From Pseudomonadota bacterium (GTDB taxonomy: Bacteria; Pseudomonadota; Gammaproteobacteria; Legionellales; Legionellaceae), in contig JAKBCM010000022.1 in NCBI GenBank assembly GCA_021807845.1, positions 1-13,384 on the forward strand: 13,384 bases of DNA, given 5' to 3'. The first letter of the stretch is position 1, and the number at the start of each line of letters is the position of its first letter. The notes under the pieces were generated by a model. It was not told the origin of the DNA. It searched no databases and saw nothing but the letters and a program-made list of their open reading frames with translations. A program made the position numbers and the translations under genes. Of the stretch, positions 10,286 through 13,384 are shown in pieces.

Positions 10286-10290
10286 CCAGA

Positions 10291-10295
10291 CGGAG
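10291..10295 (+). promoter_or_regulatory. Ribosome binding site CGGAG for icd
   Basis: CGGAG lies 6 bases before ATG 10302 in the 16-base gap after the FMO gene. It fixes the icd start. The gap is too short for a promoter, so any icd promoter would have to lie within the FMO gene. Confidence 0.6.
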
Positions 10296-10301
10296 TTATC
10301 C

Positions 10302-11561
10302 ATGTCATTTGATAAAATAGAGCGACCTACAGAAGGAAGTGCCATCACTGTTAACTCAGATTTGACTCTTCATGTTCCTGATCACCCTATTATCCCGTTC
10401 ATTGAGGGTGATGGCATTGGTGTTGATATTACGCCGGTGATGATTCGTGTGGTTGATGCTGCTGTTCAAAAAGCATATGGGAATAAAAAGAAAATTGCTT
10501 GGATGGAAATTTATGCGGGAGAGAAAGCGACCAAAATCTATGGTCCTGATGAGTGGTTGCCTAAGGAAACATTAGAAGCATTGAAACAGTTTGTTGTCTC
10601 TATCAAAGGTCCACTAACCACACCTGTTGGGGGAGGTATTCGCTCACTGAATGTGACTATTCGGCAGCAATTAGATCTCTATACCTGTTTACGACCTATT
10701 CGCTATTTTACCGGCACACCAAGTCCTCTCAAAGAACCATGGAAAACCAATATGGTGATATTTCGTGAAAACTCAGAGGATATTTATGCGGGCATAGAAT
10801 GGCAAGCTGACACAATAGAAGCAAAAAAAGTGATTCATTTTTTACAGCATGAGATGGGTGTTAAGAAAATTCGTTTTCCAGAGCATTGTGGTATTGGGAT
10901 CAAACCTGTTTCAAAGGAAGGTACCACTCGTTTGGTCAAAGCAGCTATTCAATATGCGATTGATAATCATCGAGATTCAGTGACTCTTGTCCACAAAGGC
11001 AATATTATGAAATTTACAGAAGGGGCCTTTAAAGACTGGGGGTATCAGGTTGCTCGTGATGTATTTGGCGCAGAAGCCTATCAAGGCGGGCCTTGGATGC
11101 AATTGATGAATCCTAAAACAGGAAAAGCAATCATTGTGAAAGATGTGATTGCCGATGCGTTTTTACAACAAATCATCTTAAGACCAGAAGAGTATAGTGT
11201 GATAGCAACGCTCAATCTCAATGGTGATTATATTTCAGATGCACTAGCTGCCCAAGTAGGTGGGATTGGTATTGCCCCTGGAGCCAATATGGGCGATGGT
11301 ATAGCTGTGTTTGAGGCAACACACGGAACTGCTCCAAAATATGCAGGACTTGATAAGGTAAACCCTGGTTCACTCATTTTGTCAGCTGAGATGATGCTTC
11401 GCCATTTAGGTTGGGTTGAAGCTGCCGATAAAATCATTAAAGGAGTAGAAGCAGCGATTGAAGCCAAAACTGTGACTTATGATTTTGAAAGACTGATGGA
11501 AAATGCGACCTGTGTTAGTTGTTCGGGCTTTGGGCAGGCTATAATTAAACATATGGCATGA
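10302..11561 (+). CDS. icd: NADP-dependent isocitrate dehydrogenase
   Basis: Icd oxidatively decarboxylates isocitrate to 2-oxoglutarate with NADP+ in the TCA cycle. The 419-residue protein aligns almost end to end with E. coli Icd (416) at an offset of about +2. Isocitrate-binding residues are in [23 protein letters not shown] (S115, N117, R121, R131) and [13 protein letters not shown] (Y162). The catalytic Lys is K232 in [11 protein letters not shown], and the metal Asp residues are D285, D309 and D313. NADP choice is shown by K346-Y347 in HGTAPKYAG, the E. coli NADP-type pair. S115 corresponds to E. coli Ser113, the AceK phosphorylation site, so control by phosphorylation at the glyoxylate branch is possible if aceK exists elsewhere. 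It sits 16 bases after the FMO gene and is followed by a 133-base non-coding stretch. Confidence 0.97.
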   Translation: MSFDKIERPTEGSAITVNSDLTLHVPDHPIIPFIEGDGIGVDITPVMIRVVDAAVQKAYGNKKKIAWMEIYAGEKATKIYGPDEWLPKETLEALKQFVVSIKGPLTTPVGGGIRSLNVTIRQQLDLYTCLRPIRYFTGTPSPLKEPWKTNMVIFRENSEDIYAGIEWQADTIEAKKVIHFLQHEMGVKKIRFPEHCGIGIKPVSKEGTTRLVKAAIQYAIDNHRDSVTLVHKGNIMKFTEGAFKDWGYQVARDVFGAEAYQGGPWMQLMNPKTGKAIIVKDVIADAFLQQIILRPEEYSVIATLNLNGDYISDALAAQVGGIGIAPGANMGDGIAVFEATHGTAPKYAGLDKVNPGSLILSAEMMLRHLGWVEAADKIIKGVEAAIEAKTVTYDFERLMENATCVSCSGFGQAIIKHMA

Positions 11562-11694
11562 GAAAACAATTTGAAAAATAAATGCGATAAATGTTTTAGA
11601 ATATCACAGAACTAGAATTTTATGCAATTTATGTTGAGAATTACTGGCCAAACGCTCGATGTCAGGCTATAAAATTAATATAGGGTTTTCATTT
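11562..11694 (+). promoter_or_regulatory. Non-coding region before clpS, probable clpSA promoter
   Basis: This AT-rich stretch is the longest gap in the window. It holds -10-like boxes TAGAAT (11597-11602) and TATAAA (11668-11673) and -35-like TTGAAA (11571-11576) and TTGAGA (11634-11639), but none pair at ideal spacing (TTGAAA to TAGAAT is 20 bases). No GC-rich hairpin followed by a T run is seen after icd, so no terminator can be called. The promoter is inferred from position and base composition. Confidence 0.35.
11682..11685 (+). promoter_or_regulatory. Ribosome binding site AGGG that decides the clpS start
   Basis: AGGG lies 9 bases before ATG 11695. The upstream in-frame ATG at 11659 has no comparable site and would add 12 residues not found in other ClpS proteins. 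Confidence 0.5.
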
Positions 11695-12018
11695 ATGGCA
11701 GGACAATTTATTCAAGAAGTGCTAGAAGAAAAAACCAAACAAACGAAAGCGGAACCAGAACTAAAGGAGCCTAGAAAATACAGAGTAGTGCTCTTAAATG
11801 ATGATTATACTCCGATGGAGTTTGTGGTTAATATATTGAAGTGTTATTTTCATATGAATGAGGAGACAGCAACACAAGTGATGCTTCAGGTGCACCTTCA
11901 AGGACGAGGTGTATGTGGAATTTTCACGAGGGATATTGCCGAAACCAAGGTTGTTTTAGTGAATGATTATGCTAGAACTAATGAATATCCATTGCTGTGC
12001 AGCATGGAGCCGGAGTAA
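11695..12018 (+). CDS. clpS: ATP-dependent Clp protease adaptor ClpS
   Basis: ClpS binds proteins with N-degron residues (Leu, Phe, Tyr, Trp) and hands them to ClpAP for degradation in the cytosol. From ATG 11695 it has 107 residues, against 106 in E. coli. The frame extends upstream to ATG 11659 (119 residues), but that extension is unlike the family. A flexible acidic/basic N-terminal tail (1-27) is followed by the folded core. Substrate-pocket residues are all present: [12 protein letters not shown] (N35, D36, D37, T39, M41, V44), M63 and H67 in VHLQG. The ClpA-binding face includes [21 protein letters not shown] (82-102). It is 27 bases before clpA, the usual clpS-clpA pairing, and the two are surely co-expressed. 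Confidence 0.95.
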   Translation: MAGQFIQEVLEEKTKQTKAEPELKEPRKYRVVLLNDDYTPMEFVVNILKCYFHMNEETATQVMLQVHLQGRGVCGIFTRDIAETKVVLVNDYARTNEYPLLCSMEPE

Positions 12019-12032
12019 GGTGGCTGCTGGAT

Positions 12033-12037
12033 AGGAG
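12033..12037 (+). promoter_or_regulatory. Ribosome binding site AGGAG for clpA
   Basis: A near-ideal AGGAG 8 bases before ATG 12046 in the clpS-clpA gap. It fixes the clpA start and suggests clpA is translated independently of clpS. Confidence 0.65.
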
Positions 12038-12045
12038 CAACGATC

Positions 12046-13384
12046 ATGTTAAACAAAGAGCTTGAATTTACCTTAAACTTAGCTTTTAAGGAAGCCAAAG
12101 AAAAACGTCATGAGTTTATGACAGTTGAGCATTTGTTATTGTCTCTCCTTGATAATCCATCTGCAGGCAATGTCCTGCAGGCTTGTGATGCCAATATTGA
12201 TTCTCTGCGCCGAGACTTGATTGAATTTATCGACGAAACGACACCTAGGATCCCAGAGGAAGAGCTTGAGCGCGAGACCCAACCAACCCTTGGGTTTCAA
12301 CGGGTATTGCAACGTGCCGTTTTTCATGTTCAATCAGCGGGAAAAACGGAAGTCAGTGGTGCAAATGTTCTTGCAGCTATTTTTAGTGAACAAGAAAGCC
12401 AAGCCGTCTATTTTTTACGTCGGGAAAATATCACCCGTCTAGACGTCATCAATTACATTTCGCATGGCGTATCCAAATATCAAAATAATGATATGAATGA
12501 CAGCATGAATGCGTCGATGGATGAAGACATGATGGGTAGCGAGGGCAATGAATCGCCTCTTGAAAGCTACTGCATGAATCTGAATAAACGGGCACGAATT
12601 GGTAAAATTGATCCGCTCATCGGAAGACATGAAGAAATTCAACGAACCATACAGGTGTTATGTCGGCGACGTAAAAATAATCCATTGCTTGTTGGTGAAG
12701 CAGGGGTTGGAAAAACTGCAATTGCAGAAGGATTGGCCAGACGTATTGTGGATGGTGAGGTTCCTGAAGCCATCAGTAAGTGTGTGGTTTATGCCTTGGA
12801 TCTAGGGGCTCTTTTGGCTGGCACCAAATATCGCGGGGATTTTGAAAAAAGATTAAAAGCGGTATTAAAGCAATTAGGGGAACAAGATGGTGGCATTTTG
12901 TTTATTGATGAAATTCATACCATTATCGGAGCAGGGGCTGCTTCTGGTGGGGTGATGGATGCGTCTAATTTGATTAAACCCTTGCTTGCTAATGGTGAGT
13001 TGAAATGTATTGGATCAACTACTTATCAAGAGTATCGCGGTATTTTTGAGAAGGATAGGGCGCTTGCCAGACGGTTTCAAAAGATAGATATAACCGAGCC
13101 AAGTATTGATGAAACCTTTGAAATCCTAAAAGGCCTAAAAGGACGCCTTGAGGCACATCACGGGGTTAAGTTTTCTGTTTCTGCTTTAAAAGCGGCTGCT
13201 GTGTTGTCTGCTAAGTATATCAATGATAGATTTTTGCCAGATAAAGCCATTGATGTGTTCGATGAAGCAGGGGCTTATCAAAATCTTTTGACGCCTAGCA
13301 AACGTAAAAAAGTGATTGCTGTCAATGAAATTGAAAATGTGGTGGCAAAAATCGCAAGAATACCCCTAAAGAAAGTATCTGCCA
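12046..13384 (+). CDS. clpA: ATP-dependent Clp protease ATP-binding subunit ClpA, N-terminal part (3' end outside window)
   Basis: ClpA is the AAA+ unfoldase that threads substrates into ClpP, taking N-degron proteins from ClpS. The frame is open from ATG 12046 to the last base, giving 446 residues of about 750. The double Clp-N repeat domain (1-142) starts [17 protein letters not shown] and includes [15 protein letters not shown] Met/Asn/Asp-rich linker follows (about 160-180). The first AAA+ module has [10 protein letters not shown], Walker A GEAGVGKT (217-224, K223), pore loop [11 protein letters not shown] (260-270, Y263), Walker [10 protein letters not shown] (284-292, D288 and E289) and arginine fingers R342-R343 in ALARRFQ. 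Positions track E. coli ClpA at an offset of about +3. There is no M-domain coiled coil after the first ATPase, so it is ClpA and not ClpB. The second ATPase and the ClpP-docking loop are beyond the window. Confidence 0.97.
   Translation, partial: MLNKELEFTLNLAFKEAKEKRHEFMTVEHLLLSLLDNPSAGNVLQACDANIDSLRRDLIEFIDETTPRIPEEELERETQPTLGFQRVLQRAVFHVQSAGKTEVSGANVLAAIFSEQESQAVYFLRRENITRLDVINYISHGVSKYQNNDMNDSMNASMDEDMMGSEGNESPLESYCMNLNKRARIGKIDPLIGRHEEIQRTIQVLCRRRKNNPLLVGEAGVGKTAIAEGLARRIVDGEVPEAISKCVVYALDLGALLAGTKYRGDFEKRLKAVLKQLGEQDGGILFIDEIHTIIGAGAASGGVMDASNLIKPLLANGELKCIGSTTYQEYRGIFEKDRALARRFQKIDITEPSIDETFEILKGLKGRLEAHHGVKFSVSALKAAAVLSAKYINDRFLPDKAIDVFDEAGAYQNLLTPSKRKKVIAVNEIENVVAKIARIPLKKVSA

Noticed and set aside
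11659..11694. Upstream in-frame ATG giving a 119-residue ClpS
   Set aside because: It has no ribosome site, and the added residues do not resemble ClpS, whereas ATG 11695 gives the normal length with AGGG upstream.
12136..12805. Short open frames in other frames and on the minus strand within clpA
   Set aside because: The clpA frame is continuous through this region with all ClpA motifs in place, so these are shadows.

Overview
The window reads as ordinary chromosome from a low-GC gammaproteobacterium. The best guess is the order Legionellales, probably a Legionella relative. This rests on the run mreB-mreC-mreD, two accessory genes, icd, clpS, clpA, which I recall from Legionella chromosomes, on the AT-rich base use, and on typical gammaproteobacterial MreB, Icd, ClpS and ClpA sequences. 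I could not run a database search, so the assignment is an inference. Every gene supported is on the + strand. Coding density is very high, with no stretch above 300 bases lacking a gene, and no RNA gene, CRISPR array, insertion sequence or attachment site was seen.

Region 1 (1-5783) is a tightly packed five-gene run: the 3' part of ppsA (phosphoenolpyruvate synthase), a CPA2-type cation:proton antiporter, nadC (quinolinate phosphoribosyltransferase), a MurG-family glycosyltransferase and an M20 metallopeptidase. Junctions are a 3-base gap or short overlaps, which suggests one transcript with translational coupling. The MurG-like gene stands out: it is not in a division/cell-wall cluster, and several motifs differ from housekeeping MurG in a way that recalls a second MurG type of Firmicutes.

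Region 2 (5858-8260) is the cell-shape operon mreB-mreC-mreD, preceded by a 74-base gap that probably holds its promoter. mreC starts with GTG inside mreB, and mreD overlaps mreC by an ATGA junction.

Region 3 (8287-10285) is a small accessory pair: a predicted outer-membrane lipoprotein with an alpha/beta-hydrolase active site, and an overlapping flavin-containing monooxygenase of eukaryote-like architecture. Neither has a substrate that can be read from sequence.

Region 4 (10302-13384) holds icd (NADP-dependent isocitrate dehydrogenase) and then, after a 133-base non-coding stretch, clpS and the 5' part of clpA, the adaptor and ATPase of the ClpAP N-degron protease. The clpA reading frame is open to the end of the window.

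Most genes are conserved housekeeping functions (gluconeogenesis, NAD synthesis, cell shape, TCA cycle, proteolysis). I found no convincing new multi-gene system. The best leads are the divergent MurG paralogue coupled to an M20 peptidase just upstream of mreBCD, the lipoprotein-hydrolase/FMO pair, and a large insertion in the antiporter.
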